The notes: generated from the letters alone by a model not told the origin. Shown: positions 51,423-60,960, counted from the first letter of the stretch. The stretch is 64,000 nucleotides of DNA from an uncultured Bacteroidota bacterium (GCA_903824665.1 CAIJXT010000015.1:124001-188000), one strand, 5' to 3'. Numbers and translations are program-made.

Positions 51423-52019
51423 TTACGACAAATCGGCTGATATGAGCTTTAGAAACTCTGACCGGGTGTTGTTTTTCAGAAACTCGCCGCTGAATGCTGA
51501 TGTGGTGGTAACACTGTTCTGCTTGTTTACGCCGCGCATCATCATGCACAGGTGCTGGGCTTCTATCACTACGCCTACACCCAGGGGGTTGAGGGTTTCC
51601 TGTATCACATCGAGTATCTGGTGGGTGAGGCGCTCCTGTACCTGCAGGCGGCGGCTATAACACTCTACCACATGTGCCAGCTTGCTAAGGCCCGTAATAA
51701 CACCATTAGGTATGTAGGCAATATGCGCCTTGCCAAAGAAAGGCAGCAGGTGGTGCTCGCACAGCGAATAGAGCTCTATGTTCTTTACCAGCACCATCTC
51801 GTTATAATCTTCATGAAACTTGGCTGAATTGAGAATATCTGCCGCATTCATGCTGTAGCCCTGGGTGATGAACTGCATGGCTTTTGCCATACGTTCTGGT
51901 GTTTTGAGCAAGCCCTCACGCTCAGGGTCTTCGCCTATAGCGCCTATTATAGACCGGTAACTGCCCTTGAGGCTTTCGGTGGCTTGCTCGTCGTAAAACT
52001 CTTGTTTGTGGTAGGCCAA
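51423..52019 (-). CDS. folE: GTP cyclohydrolase I
   Basis: First enzyme of tetrahydrofolate/pterin synthesis, turning GTP into dihydroneopterin triphosphate. The 198-residue protein shows [20 protein letters not shown], the zinc/active-site block [21 protein letters not shown] (Cys and His ligands), [24 protein letters not shown], and [22 protein letters not shown]. The start codon appears to be TTG at 52019, since no ATG fits in front of the conserved N-terminal part. It lies next to the 6-pyruvoyl-tetrahydropterin synthase-like gene, so both may supply queuosine or pterin precursors. Confidence 0.97.
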   Translation of the reverse strand: MAYHKQEFYDEQATESLKGSYRSIIGAIGEDPEREGLLKTPERMAKAMQFITQGYSMNAADILNSAKFHEDYNEMVLVKNIELYSLCEHHLLPFFGKAHIAYIPNGVITGLSKLAHVVECYSRRLQVQERLTHQILDVIQETLNPLGVGVVIEAQHLCMMMRGVNKQNSVTTTSAFSGEFLKNNTRSEFLKLISADLS

Positions 52020-52099
52020 TGTATACGCTTTGGGTGAATAATACTGACTAAAATTACCTTTTATGCACCATCAGCATGCTATGGGCATATTGGTATAAG

Positions 52100-52510
52100 T
52101 TATCCGAAGTATTCCACATAAATATTGCGGGTCTCTACCAGCTTTACACAGTGCAGCAGCACTTCTCCTTTCTCGATATGTGGCTTCAGCTCGTTCCAGA
52201 TACCGATGGCGAAGTTCTCAGCGCTGGTGAACTTGCCCTGCATAAAATCCACATCAAGATTGAGGTTGCGGTGATCTACCTTTTCAACAACTACATTTTT
52301 GATGAGGTCTCCAAGTGTTTTGGCATTGAAGATGAACCCGGTCTCGGGGTGTGGCTCTCCCTTTATGGTGACATGCAGCTCGTAATTGTGCCCATGCCAG
52401 TTTTCATTGGCGCATTTCCCGAATACCGCGTTGTTCTCGGCGGCAGTCCAGGCTGGGTTCTGTAGTTTGTGAGCGGCGTTAAAATGCTCTATTCGTGTGA
52501 GGTAAACCAT
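52100..52510 (-). CDS. queD: 6-carboxytetrahydropterin synthase / PTPS-family protein
   Basis: A 136-residue T-fold enzyme with the zinc-binding histidines in FNAAHKL and HGHNYELHVTIKG, the catalytic cysteine in CANENWHGH, and the C-terminal CVKLVETRNIYVEYFG. It uses the product of FolE, and QueD-type members make the queuosine precursor. Located 80 bases upstream of folE on the same strand, so the two are likely one operon. Distinguishing QueD from a PTPS is not possible by eye alone. Confidence 0.9.
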   Translation of the reverse strand: MVYLTRIEHFNAAHKLQNPAWTAAENNAVFGKCANENWHGHNYELHVTIKGEPHPETGFIFNAKTLGDLIKNVVVEKVDHRNLNLDVDFMQGKFTSAENFAIGIWNELKPHIEKGEVLLHCVKLVETRNIYVEYFG

Positions 52511-52516
52511 TTTTTA

Positions 52517-52656
52517 AGTAGATAGTCGTTAGTAATTAGTAGATAGTCGAAAGTAGATAGTCGTTAGTAGATAGTCGTTAATAATTAGTCAAAAGTAGAA
52601 AGTCGTTAGTAGATAGTCGTTAGCGTTTGGTAATTAGTGTTTAGTAGAAAGTAAAC
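52517..52656. repeat. Heptameric tandem repeat, about 20 units
   Basis: Twenty consecutive 7-base units of form AGTNNNN, e.g. AGTAGAT, AGTCGTT, AGTAATT, AGTAGAA, with some drift toward the right end. It starts seven bases upstream of the queD start and lies in the gap to the next gene at 52794. No gene is contained. It may arise by slippage and its copy number is likely variable. Confidence 0.8.
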
Positions 52657-52793
52657 GTTTATCGGATATATACAAAAGCGTTCTTGCCCGGATTCCAGAT
52701 GTTATGGTTCTGAATTTTTTGCAAAATTAGGCTTAGTATGTGGTTTTCGCAAAATATTTGCCTGTAAACGTGGTTTTACTGATATGATATCGG

Positions 52794-53867
52794 CTACCGG
52801 GGGCGGCGTTTGGCACGCTCGTACTGCAGGGGCCAGGGCATACCGTCGTGACCAAGCACCGCGGCTGCACGAAGTGGAAAATAGGGATCGCGGAGCAACT
52901 CGCGCGCCATAAAAATTAGATCGGCCTGACCGGAGGCAAGTATCTGCTCTGCCTGGTCGGGCGATACGATGATGCCAACGGCACCGGTAAGGACGCCTGT
53001 TTTGCGCACGGCAGCTGCAAAGGGCACCTGATATCCCGGGGCGGCTGGGATCTTAACATCTGCGACATTGCCACCAGATGAGCAGTCTACCAGGTCTACA
53101 CCCATATCCTTTACGATAGTAGCAAGGCGCATGGAGTCTTCGATGGTCCAGCCTGTGTCGACCCAGTCGGTGGCAGATATGCGCAGAAATAAAGGCAGTG
53201 TATCTGGCCATTCAGATTGGGTAGCGGCTATGACCTGCAGTAGAAAGCGCATTCGGTTTTCGAAAGATCCGCCGTACTCGTCGGTGCGGGTGTTGCTGAG
53301 GGGTGAGAGGAATTCGTTGATGAGGTAGCCATGTGCGCCATGCAGCTCCAGCACACGGAAGCCAGCCTGGAGCGCTCTGCGGGCTGCTGCACCAAAAGCT
53401 GCTACAATCTGCGCTATGCCTGCGGTGGTGAGCTGCTGCGGCATTGCCCTGTCTGTGGCAAAGGGCAGCGGACTGGGAGCGAATGTCTGCCAGCCACCCT
53501 CGGCAGGTAACAGTTCGCGGTCGCCATTCCACGGCTGTGTGAGGCTGGCCTTGCGGCCTGCATGTGCCAACTGTATACCGGGCACGCTGCCCTGATCAGT
53601 GATAAACTGCGTGATGCGCCGGAGGTTTGCTATGTGGGCATCGTCCCAAAGACCCAGGTCATAGGGCGAAATCCTGCCTTCGGGGGTAACGGCAATAGCC
53701 TCTGTAAATACCAGCCCTGCACCTCCCACAGCCCGGCTGCCGAGATGCACCAGATGCCAGTCGGTGGCAAAACCATCGGTGGCTGAATACTGGCACATAG
53801 GCGATACCACTATGCGGTTGCGGAGGGTAACGGAGCGGATCTGTAGTGGTTCGAACAGAAGTGGCAT
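52794..53867 (-). CDS. NADH:flavin oxidoreductase, old yellow enzyme family
   Basis: A 357-residue FMN-dependent TIM-barrel oxidoreductase of the YqjM (thermophilic-like OYE) branch. Marks: LRNRIVVSPMCQYSATDGFATDWHLVHLGSRAVGGAGLVFTEA, QLAHAGRKAS, LHGAHGYLINEFLSPLSNTRTDEYGGSFENRMRF, and the GQADLIFMARELLRDPYFPLRAA end. It reduces activated alkenes; the natural substrate is unknown. It stands just ahead of an outer-membrane receptor gene on the same strand, 28 bases apart. Confidence 0.95.
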   Translation of the reverse strand: MPLLFEPLQIRSVTLRNRIVVSPMCQYSATDGFATDWHLVHLGSRAVGGAGLVFTEAIAVTPEGRISPYDLGLWDDAHIANLRRITQFITDQGSVPGIQLAHAGRKASLTQPWNGDRELLPAEGGWQTFAPSPLPFATDRAMPQQLTTAGIAQIVAAFGAAARRALQAGFRVLELHGAHGYLINEFLSPLSNTRTDEYGGSFENRMRFLLQVIAATQSEWPDTLPLFLRISATDWVDTGWTIEDSMRLATIVKDMGVDLVDCSSGGNVADVKIPAAPGYQVPFAAAVRKTGVLTGAVGIIVSPDQAEQILASGQADLIFMARELLRDPYFPLRAAAVLGHDGMPWPLQYERAKRRPR

Positions 53868-53895
53868 ACTGATTGTTTTTTGATTGAACTGTTAT

Positions 53896-56082
53896 TTACA
53901 TCCTTTTCGCCTCTTCAACAGCATGCTCTGCCCGCGCGGCCCGTCGCTCATCATTTCTGCCAAAGTTGTAAGTGACCACCATGGCACAAGTGCGTGTATT
54001 GCCCCGCAGCAGGCCGTAGTTGCTGAGCCCGGGCTGCTCATCTTTATTACCCGTGCGATTGAGGTAAAACGGGTCGTCGACATTGAGCCTGATGGTGGTA
54101 GTGTCATGAAAGAATTTGTGCGACACACCGAAGTTCATGTATATGCCGGAAATGGAAGCACTTACTGCAGAAGCTGCCATGGGGCTGTTGTAGCCTCCAT
54201 AACAATCGGCACCCCACTCTCCGAGCACAAAACTGCCATACATGGTCACCCTGTAACCAACACCTTCGTTCTCTACAGCCTTTTTGGCAACCATACCCCG
54301 ATACAGCGCATACAACCCGGTAGCATTGACCATAAGCTGACACCAGGGGGCGGGATTGCCATTGTAAGTGAACCCAAGACTGGCGTTGCGGTTGCTATTA
54401 AAGTTGACAGGCAGGCCAAATGTAGTACCGGCAACTGTGTCGGGCATGCTGATGTAGCTGATCGCATTCTTTGCTGTGCTGAGTTCGAGCTCTGTGGTGA
54501 AGCGGCCTGCATAAGAGTGTCGCAACTCGACATTGTGGGTGTATTGCGGCAGCAGATCAGGGTTGCCACGCTGATAGGTATTGTAAAATGTATAGTAGTT
54601 GAAGGGGTTGAGCATGGCATACTGTGGCCGCTGAATGCGTCGGCCATAGTTGACCTCGAAGGTATTGCTGCTATCGGCTTTGTAGTTCAGATACACTGTT
54701 GGGAAAATAGCCGGGAGTGTGCGGCTGAAGGCTATACCGGTAGCCTGCTGGGTACCATTGAGGAGGGCGAGCTCTGCGCGGAGGCCTGCCTGCAGCTGCA
54801 GCTTTTCGCCCAGACTGCCGGCAACATTGCCATATAGCGCACTTATGTGCTCTTTGTACAGAAACCGGTTGGTGCGCGTGGCATCGTCTGCCCATTGGCC
54901 GGCATTGTGCTGCATAAAGTAAGCGGCATTATCTACCGATACATAGCTGTGCTTGCCACCACACTCCAGCTTTGTGCCGTTTTCGAACGTTTTGGTGTAA
55001 TCGGCTTTGCCACTGTATACCGCAATATTCGTGGGCACACGGCCGCGCAACCTGAGCTGAGCCGGCAGCACGATGCCATTGCTATCGGCTCTGGTATCGA
55101 CATATTGGAAGAGGCGTTTTGTATACAGCAGGTAGTCCAGGTTTATATTCAGGTCGGCGGTTTTGCTGAACGTATGTTTCAGGTAGGCATTTGCTGTAGC
55201 GTTGCGGCGCAGGCTGTTCTCATTGGTGTGCCGCTCAGAGTGCAATACATCTCCACCCGGCAACGTTGTGAGGGTGTTTATGGGCGTATTCATCTCATTG
55301 GCATAGTATGCACCGGTGAGGGTGAAACCAGCTGAGGTGTTTTCTGAATAGGAGCGGTCGGCTCCGAAGCGCAGGTTGGTCTTCTCAAAGCGTTCTACCG
55401 GCGCAGAGGTCATCACCGAGCGGGCAATTGTCTTTCCGGCATTGTCGGTGAAGTGCATGTCCTGCCGCCAATCTACACCACTCATGGCATTGATATGGTT
55501 GACGCTGGTAAGCCAGTTTGTCTTGCCATGATTGTAGTTGACCAGTACTGTGCTGTTGGCACCCTCGTAACGCGATTTGGTGAGGACGGTATTTGCGTTG
55601 CCGTTCAGCCCCCTGCGGCGGGTTTTGCGTGTGCGGATATTAATGATACCCGAATTGCCCTCGGCATCGTACCGGGCAGATGGCTGGGTCATAAGCTCTA
55701 TCTGTGCCACCTCCTCGGAGGTCATGCTCTGCAGATAATCGCGCAGGTCATCCCCGGAGAGGTAGGTCTGGCGACCATTAACCAAAACGAGTATACCTTG
55801 CTTGCCTGTTACAGAGATGTTGCCCATACCATCGACGGTAATGCCGGGTAGTCTGCGCAACAGCTCGAGTGCATTTTTGCCCCCTGTTCCGGCAAGGGCA
55901 TTAACATTCAGTATCGTCTTACCCGGACTGGTCTCTATTGCGCTTTTGGTGGCCGTAAGGGTTACTTCCTTCAGCTCTTTGGCCTTCAGGGTTGTATCTG
56001 AGGAATTGTTTTCCTGAGCAACTGCTGAGAGTGTGCAGCCTAAAAATATGGCAGCAGCAAAGCATGTGAAAAACTGTGGCAT
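53896..56082 (-). CDS. TonB-dependent outer-membrane receptor-like beta-barrel protein
   Basis: A 728-residue outer-membrane protein. A signal peptide (FFTCFAAAIFLGCTLSAVAQ) is followed by a plug domain (ALELLRRLPGITVDGMGNISVTGKQGILVLVNGRQTYLSGDDLRDYLQSMTSEEVAQIELMTQPSARYDAEGNSGIINIRTRK), then a barrel of the outer-membrane beta-barrel family 3 kind, ending in CAMVVTYNFGRNDERRAARAEHAVEEAKRM. The final aromatic of usual barrels is displaced by a charged tail. No extended Carboxypeptidase-regulatory N-domain is present beyond KELKEVTLTATK. Substrate unknown. Confidence 0.9.
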   Translation of the reverse strand: MPQFFTCFAAAIFLGCTLSAVAQENNSSDTTLKAKELKEVTLTATKSAIETSPGKTILNVNALAGTGGKNALELLRRLPGITVDGMGNISVTGKQGILVLVNGRQTYLSGDDLRDYLQSMTSEEVAQIELMTQPSARYDAEGNSGIINIRTRKTRRRGLNGNANTVLTKSRYEGANSTVLVNYNHGKTNWLTSVNHINAMSGVDWRQDMHFTDNAGKTIARSVMTSAPVERFEKTNLRFGADRSYSENTSAGFTLTGAYYANEMNTPINTLTTLPGGDVLHSERHTNENSLRRNATANAYLKHTFSKTADLNINLDYLLYTKRLFQYVDTRADSNGIVLPAQLRLRGRVPTNIAVYSGKADYTKTFENGTKLECGGKHSYVSVDNAAYFMQHNAGQWADDATRTNRFLYKEHISALYGNVAGSLGEKLQLQAGLRAELALLNGTQQATGIAFSRTLPAIFPTVYLNYKADSSNTFEVNYGRRIQRPQYAMLNPFNYYTFYNTYQRGNPDLLPQYTHNVELRHSYAGRFTTELELSTAKNAISYISMPDTVAGTTFGLPVNFNSNRNASLGFTYNGNPAPWCQLMVNATGLYALYRGMVAKKAVENEGVGYRVTMYGSFVLGEWGADCYGGYNSPMAASAVSASISGIYMNFGVSHKFFHDTTTIRLNVDDPFYLNRTGNKDEQPGLSNYGLLRGNTRTCAMVVTYNFGRNDERRAARAEHAVEEAKRM

Positions 56083-56179
56083 GATGTGTGATTGTGTTTC
56101 AAAGGTACCAGATAGTCAATTTCGTTTCTGGTGAGCTGGTAAGTTTAACATTTTATCGCATAGGTGAATAGGGGTGTGG

Positions 56180-56210
56180 TTTGTGCACCTTGGGTAATAT
56201 TGTTAATTTG
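56180..56210 (+). promoter_or_regulatory. Probable promoter of the DUF1015 gene
   Basis: TTTG (56180-56183), 19 bases, then TTAATTTG (56203-56210), one mismatch from TAnnTTTG. ATG follows 41 bases later. Confidence 0.5.
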
Positions 56211-56250
56211 CGGGCTTATTCCATCCGGGTTCGGACTCAACTAAAAAAAC

Positions 56251-57492
56251 ATGGCAAAAATCACTCCTTTCAAAGGCTTAAGACCTTCAAAAGAACTGGC
56301 GGCACAGGTCGCGACACTACCTTACGATGTGGTAAGCGTGGCAGAGGCGCGTGAATTCAAAAAGTACCCGCACAATTTTTATCATGTTACCCGTTCAGAA
56401 ATCGACCTCCCGGATAACATAGATGTACACAGCGCACAGGTGTATGAAAAAGCCAATGAGAACTTTGACCAGATGGTACAAGACCGCATACTGGTGCAGG
56501 ACAATGAGCCCTGCTACTATATCTATGAACTGGTTATGGACGGAAGGTCTCAAACCGGACTGGTATGTGGCTCGTCGGTAGATGATTATAACAATGGTAT
56601 CATCAAGAAACATGAATTTACACGGCCTGAAAAAGAGCAGGACCGCATCAACCATATCACCACCACCGGTGCACAAACGGGCATCGTGTTTATGGCTTAT
56701 AACGACTGCGAAAGCGTACAGACCGTTATTGACACCTGGAAAAAGGATCATGCACCTGTATACGATTTCACTGCCGAAGACGGCATTCGCCATATCTTCT
56801 GGGTGCTGAACGACTATGCCAAAGTAGCTACAATAACCCGCAGCTTTGCCAGCGACGTGCCTTGCACCTACATTGCCGATGGGCATCACCGCGCGGCATC
56901 TGCAGCCAAGGTGTGCAAAGAGATGCGCGACAATGGCTACTCTGTAGACGGCGACGAAGCATTCAACTATTTTGTGACTTGTATATTCCCAGCCAGCCAA
57001 TGCCACATTATGGACTACAATCGGGTGGCAAAAGACCTGAACGGCCATACTGCAGCATCGCTGCTGGAGCTGCTTAATCAGGACTTTGAAGTAAGCACAG
57101 TGGGCACAGATGCATTCAAGCCCGCACAGCCACACGAGTTTGGAATGTATCTGGCGGGTACATGGTACAAGCTGGTTTCGCGTCCGGGCACCTACACTAC
57201 TGACCCAATAGGTATACTGGACGTGTCTATACTATCTAACAACGTACTGGACAAGCTGCTGGGCATTAAAGACCAACGGGTAGATAAGCGGGTAGACTTT
57301 GTGGGCGGTATACGTGGCATGGCTGCATTGCAACAGCGGGTAGACAGTGGCGATATGGCCGTTGCCTTCTCTATACACCCGGTAAGCATTCAGCAGTTGT
57401 TTGCAATAGCCGACAGCGGTAATGTAATGCCACCCAAGAGTACATGGTTTGAGCCAAAGCTGCGCGATGGGCTGGTGGTATATATGATCTGA
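56251..57492 (+). CDS. DUF1015 family protein
   Basis: A 413-residue soluble protein matching the DUF1015 family: ITPFKGLRPSKELAAQVATLPYDVVSVAEAREFKKYPHNFYHVTRSEIDLP at the N-terminus, CYYIYELVMDGRSQTGLVCGSSVDDY, and CTYIADGHHRAASAAKV with the diagnostic GHHR-type motif. Members are widely conserved with unknown chemistry, sometimes next to serine or phosphoserine metabolism genes. Not obviously linked to its neighbours here. Confidence 0.93.
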   Translation: MAKITPFKGLRPSKELAAQVATLPYDVVSVAEAREFKKYPHNFYHVTRSEIDLPDNIDVHSAQVYEKANENFDQMVQDRILVQDNEPCYYIYELVMDGRSQTGLVCGSSVDDYNNGIIKKHEFTRPEKEQDRINHITTTGAQTGIVFMAYNDCESVQTVIDTWKKDHAPVYDFTAEDGIRHIFWVLNDYAKVATITRSFASDVPCTYIADGHHRAASAAKVCKEMRDNGYSVDGDEAFNYFVTCIFPASQCHIMDYNRVAKDLNGHTAASLLELLNQDFEVSTVGTDAFKPAQPHEFGMYLAGTWYKLVSRPGTYTTDPIGILDVSILSNNVLDKLLGIKDQRVDKRVDFVGGIRGMAALQQRVDSGDMAVAFSIHPVSIQQLFAIADSGNVMPPKSTWFEPKLRDGLVVYMI

Positions 57493-57547
57493 GCAGTGCT
57501 ATAGGTACAATCAATAAAATGCAACTAGTGGATTAGACAATATTGCT

Positions 57548-58903
57548 ATGAGGATAAATGAACTTACCTTAGAAAACTACAAAGGATTTGAAAACGAAAC
57601 TTTCTACTTCAATCCAGGATTTAATGTAGTTATTGGCAAGAACGCTACCGGCAAAACAAGTTTGTTGGATGCCCTTTCTATTGCAGTTAGTGCCTATATC
57701 GCCGGGATTAACGGCATCGGGCGGCCAAAAATTATAGAAGAGGGTGAGATCAGAACGGTTACAATTGATGGACAACCTAAGCCCCAAATTCCAGTAAAAA
57801 TTCTACCAAATATTTTACTTCACGGTAAGAACTTAAACGCATATTTTGATGTTTCACGAATTGTGTATAACTCTCTTTTACCGGATGGGGTGAAAAATAG
57901 CAGCTTAATACGAGGGCAAAATATAGATGAAATTATTCGTGAGGCTGAGGAAGATTTACGAAAAAGCAGAACCATAGGGCAGAGAACAAATTTTCCACTC
58001 ATTGCATATTACCAGACTGGAAGATTGTGGAAACATAGAGGTGAAATAGGGTACCACAAACAACAGGAAGGAGTCTTTTATGGATATAATGGTTGTTTGA
58101 ATGCCTCTGCTTCAAGTTTCTTTTTTTTGTCATGGTACCGTACATACGAGAAAGAGATTGAACGATTCGAAAAAGATGAGGACAAGCTTCTGCTAACTAT
58201 CTTTAGACAAGCGATATCTTCTGTGATACCGGGATGGAACAATATGGCCTACAGTGAAAAAGATGGCGATTTGATGGGCGTCTTCACAGATGAAAACGGA
58301 AAAAATAATACACTCCCATTCTCTAATTTGAGTGATGGATACAAAAGTATGATTGGGATGGTTGCGGATATGGCGTACCGATGTATTCAACTTAACCCTG
58401 GTCTAAAGGAAAATGTGATAAAAGAGACAGAAGGAATTGTTTTGATAGACGAACTGGATCTTCACCTGCATCCTGAATGGCAAAGAACCTTGGTTACAGA
58501 CCTGAAAAAGACCTTCCCCAAAGTCCAGTTTATCGCAACTACACATTCACCGTTCATTGTACAGAGCCTTACCAAAGAAGAATTGATAAGTCTTGACAAA
58601 AACGCGCAAACGGGAGAAGACCCGTGGCGTAAAAGCGTGGAAGAAATAGCAGAGGATGAAATGCAGGTATCTGATATTCCTCGCAGCAACCGGTTCAGAG
58701 AAATGACAGAAATCGCTAAAGAGTATTACACACTTGTTAAGCAAAACGATGGTAAAGATTCATTACGGAATAAGATCAACGAGGCTAAACAACGGTTGGA
58801 TAAGCTTCGTATATTTTATTCGGATGACCCCGCTTATGTGGCAATGCTAGAAACCGAACTTGAAAAATCTGAACTAAATGCGGCCGATAGTCAAAACCAT
58901 TAA
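57548..58903 (+). CDS. PtuA-like AAA/ABC-type ATPase of a Septu-type defence pair
   Basis: A 451-residue ATPase of the SMC/RecF/ABC type (AAA_21/AAA_23). Walker A is IGKNATGKTSLLDALS (from residue 29), the ABC signature is LSDGYKS at 261-267, Walker B IVLIDELDLHLHPEW at 297-311 and the H-loop TTHSP at 331-335. The central helical part (residues ~120-230) is short, without a long coiled coil. The C-terminal ~60 residues are helical (LRNKINEAKQRLDKLRIF). The last 26 bases overlap the HNH gene, so both are co-translated. In combination this is the PtuA/PtuB pattern of the Septu antiphage system. The base composition is more AT-rich than that of the genes on either side, consistent with transfer. 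Confidence 0.88.
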   Translation: MRINELTLENYKGFENETFYFNPGFNVVIGKNATGKTSLLDALSIAVSAYIAGINGIGRPKIIEEGEIRTVTIDGQPKPQIPVKILPNILLHGKNLNAYFDVSRIVYNSLLPDGVKNSSLIRGQNIDEIIREAEEDLRKSRTIGQRTNFPLIAYYQTGRLWKHRGEIGYHKQQEGVFYGYNGCLNASASSFFFLSWYRTYEKEIERFEKDEDKLLLTIFRQAISSVIPGWNNMAYSEKDGDLMGVFTDENGKNNTLPFSNLSDGYKSMIGMVADMAYRCIQLNPGLKENVIKETEGIVLIDELDLHLHPEWQRTLVTDLKKTFPKVQFIATTHSPFIVQSLTKEELISLDKNAQTGEDPWRKSVEEIAEDEMQVSDIPRSNRFREMTEIAKEYYTLVKQNDGKDSLRNKINEAKQRLDKLRIFYSDDPAYVAMLETELEKSELNAADSQNH

Positions 58904-59576
58904 GGAAAACAGGGATGGCTCACCATTGACTTTCCGGCATTGGAAAGCTGCAAAAAATCTACTGCTTGCCGAATTAGGTAACTATTGTTCGTTCTGTGAA
59001 AGAGAAGGATACAAGTCATCACTTGATGTGGAGCATATTTTGCCAAAGGGTATTGATAAATATGACCACCTGCGAAATAGATGGGATAACTTTCTGTTGG
59101 CATGCAAAAACTGCAATTCAATAAAAGGCAGTAAGGATTTTGATTCAAATGAGACCTACCTACCGCACCAAGATAACCTGCTGACAACAATTGAAATATT
59201 GGATGGTGGCACCATTCGTATCAAACAAAATTTGTCAAATGAAGAAGAAAGAAAGACTAAAAATTTTATTGCTCTGGTAGGTATAGATCGCGACCCTTCT
59301 CATCCACTCTATTCAGATAAGGACGACAGATGGAACTCCAGAATGAAAATTTGGGACATAGCAAATGGCTTTTTGTCAGACTATCAAAATAACAACATCA
59401 GACTTGAGCGGATTATTCAGACTGCCGGATTCTCAGGATTCTGGTCAATATGGTTTACTGTTTTTCGGGAATTCCCAGAAGTCAAACGAGAGTTTATTTC
59501 CAGATTTCCGGGAACGGACGAAGCGTGTTTTGATGAACAATATCAACCATTACAACGTCCTCCGGCCCGTATTTGA
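58878..59576 (+). CDS. PtuB-like HNH endonuclease of a Septu-type defence pair
   Basis: A 232-residue HNH nuclease. The zinc/HNH layout is visible: C37-x2-C40, DVEHILPK at 50-57 with the catalytic His53, Asn71, C76-x2-C79 and NSIKGSK. N-terminal region (LTFRHWKAAKNLLLAELGNYCSFC) matches the TIGR02646-like retron/Septu HNH proteins. PtuB associates with PtuA and is thought to cut nucleic acid upon infection. ATG 58878 overlaps the ATPase gene; no further defence gene follows, as nth starts next. Confidence 0.88.
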   Translation: MRPIVKTIKENRDGSPLTFRHWKAAKNLLLAELGNYCSFCEREGYKSSLDVEHILPKGIDKYDHLRNRWDNFLLACKNCNSIKGSKDFDSNETYLPHQDNLLTTIEILDGGTIRIKQNLSNEEERKTKNFIALVGIDRDPSHPLYSDKDDRWNSRMKIWDIANGFLSDYQNNNIRLERIIQTAGFSGFWSIWFTVFREFPEVKREFISRFPGTDEACFDEQYQPLQRPPARI

Positions 59577-59599
59577 ACGACGGCTATTATCATGAATTT

Positions 59600-60253
59600 A
59601 TGACCAAGAAAGAACGATATTCATTTGTTATAGACTGGTTTCAGCGCAATGTGCCGAATGCTGAAACAGAGTTGCACTATGGCAACCCCTATGAGCTGTT
59701 GGTAGCGGTGATACTGTCTGCACAATGCACAGATAAGCGGGTGAATATTGTAACACCGGCATTGTTTCAGCAATACCCAACCGCTGGATTGCTGGCCAAA
59801 GCCAGCTTTGATGATGTAGAGCCCTTTATACGCAGCGTGACCTTTGCCAACAATAAGACCCGCCACCTGATAGGCATGGCGCAGATGCTCATTGAAAAAT
59901 TCAACGGAGCGGTACCGGACACTATAGAAGAACTGGTGCAACTGCCGGGCGTGGGCAGGAAGACCGCGAATGTGATTGTATCTGTGGTATTTGACAAGCC
60001 GGGCATGGCAGTAGATACGCATGTTTTCCGGGTATCGGCAAGGATAGGGCTGACCACTAATGCCAAAAACCCATTGCAGGCCGAAAAACAACTGGTGGCC
60101 AATATACCTGCATCTCTGTTGCCCATAGCCCACCACTGGCTGATACTGCACGGGCGCTATACCTGTGTGGCACGCAAGCCCAAGTGCGATACCTGCGGAC
60201 TGGTAAGCGTGTGTAAGTACTACAAGACAGATATGAAGCATCTGTTTGAATGA
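59600..60253 (+). CDS. nth: endonuclease III
   Basis: DNA-repair glycosylase/AP-lyase removing oxidised pyrimidines. The 217-residue protein has NPYELLVAVILSAQCTDKRVN, the helix-hairpin-helix LPGVGRKTANVIVSVVF with catalytic Lys, AVDTHVFRVSARIGL with catalytic Asp, and the 4Fe-4S cluster ligands in CVARKPKCDTCGLVSVC. Frame extends nine codons to a TTG at 59573, but ATG 59600 is preferred. It ends near a bidirectional terminator. Confidence 0.97.
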   Translation: MTKKERYSFVIDWFQRNVPNAETELHYGNPYELLVAVILSAQCTDKRVNIVTPALFQQYPTAGLLAKASFDDVEPFIRSVTFANNKTRHLIGMAQMLIEKFNGAVPDTIEELVQLPGVGRKTANVIVSVVFDKPGMAVDTHVFRVSARIGLTTNAKNPLQAEKQLVANIPASLLPIAHHWLILHGRYTCVARKPKCDTCGLVSVCKYYKTDMKHLFE

Positions 60254-60300
60254 AATCCTACCTGTAGTAAATACCAAAACTCAGACAAAGCACACATAAA

Positions 60301-60328
60301 ACAGCCTGCTGCATGAGCAACAGGCTGT
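60301..60328. terminator. Bidirectional terminator between nth and thioredoxin gene
   Basis: ACAGCCTGCTGC pairs with GCAACAGGCTGT (one mismatch) around ATGA and is followed by TTTATATATA; A-runs precede it. It lies between convergent genes. Confidence 0.8.
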
Positions 60329-60348
60329 TTATATATATTGGCTGATGC

Positions 60349-60960
60349 CTATTGGCCGGGAGGTGGTGTGCTTGCAGGCGCCCCTGCTTTGCTCCACCTG
60401 GACACATAGGTCTTTGAGTATTCGTCCCACGACTTGCGCCTGAACATATTGTCGCCGAAGTAGGTGAGGAAAGTCTCCATCTCGGCAACTGTGCGGTAAC
60501 CGGGCACCGGGGTGGGCGACTGGAAATTCTCGAGCAGGAATACGGTTTGAGGATAGGACATTTGTCCTCCTTTGGCCAGATAGTCTTTCAGCAACTCGAG
60601 CGCAAACCCATTGGCGCGGTATTGTGGTGCGAAAAAGTATGCTTTGCCCTGAAAATTGATTGTATCCTGACGCTCGGCATCAAATTTTACGGCGTAAAAA
60701 TTGTTGTTCACATACTTTACCAACGCAGGATTAGTGTACGTATCGGCATCCATTTTTTTGCACCAGCCACACCAGCCGGTATACATATCTACGATCACCT
60801 TTTTGGGTGCCTGCTGCATTTTCATCTGCAACTCTTCTATCGAAGTGATCCAGTGGATTTCTTCTGCAGGAGCCGCTGCGGAAGCGGGCGGGTCTTTTTT
60901 TGCCATTATCGCAGGGCTTAGAACCAGCATGGTCAAAGCAAACAGCAAAACACGTTTCAT
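60349..60960 (-). CDS. secreted thioredoxin-fold protein
   Basis: A 203-residue protein with a signal peptide (VLLFALTMLVLSPAIMA) and a thioredoxin domain with the redox motif WCGWCKKMDADTYTNPALVKYVNNNFYAVKFDAE (CxxC), similar to the thioredoxin_7/DUF255-type periplasmic proteins. It likely reduces or oxidises disulfides outside the cytoplasm. The C-terminal tail (SKAGAPASTPPPGQ) is proline-rich and probably disordered. Single gene. Confidence 0.9.
   Translation of the reverse strand: MKRVLLFALTMLVLSPAIMAKKDPPASAAAPAEEIHWITSIEELQMKMQQAPKKVIVDMYTGWCGWCKKMDADTYTNPALVKYVNNNFYAVKFDAERQDTINFQGKAYFFAPQYRANGFALELLKDYLAKGGQMSYPQTVFLLENFQSPTPVPGYRTVAEMETFLTYFGDNMFRRKSWDEYSKTYVSRWSKAGAPASTPPPGQ

Noticed and set aside
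53884-54837. Long plus-strand frame of 317 codons opposite the outer-membrane protein gene
   Set aside because: It mirrors a strong minus-strand gene with clear plug and barrel motifs; its own translation has no domain character.
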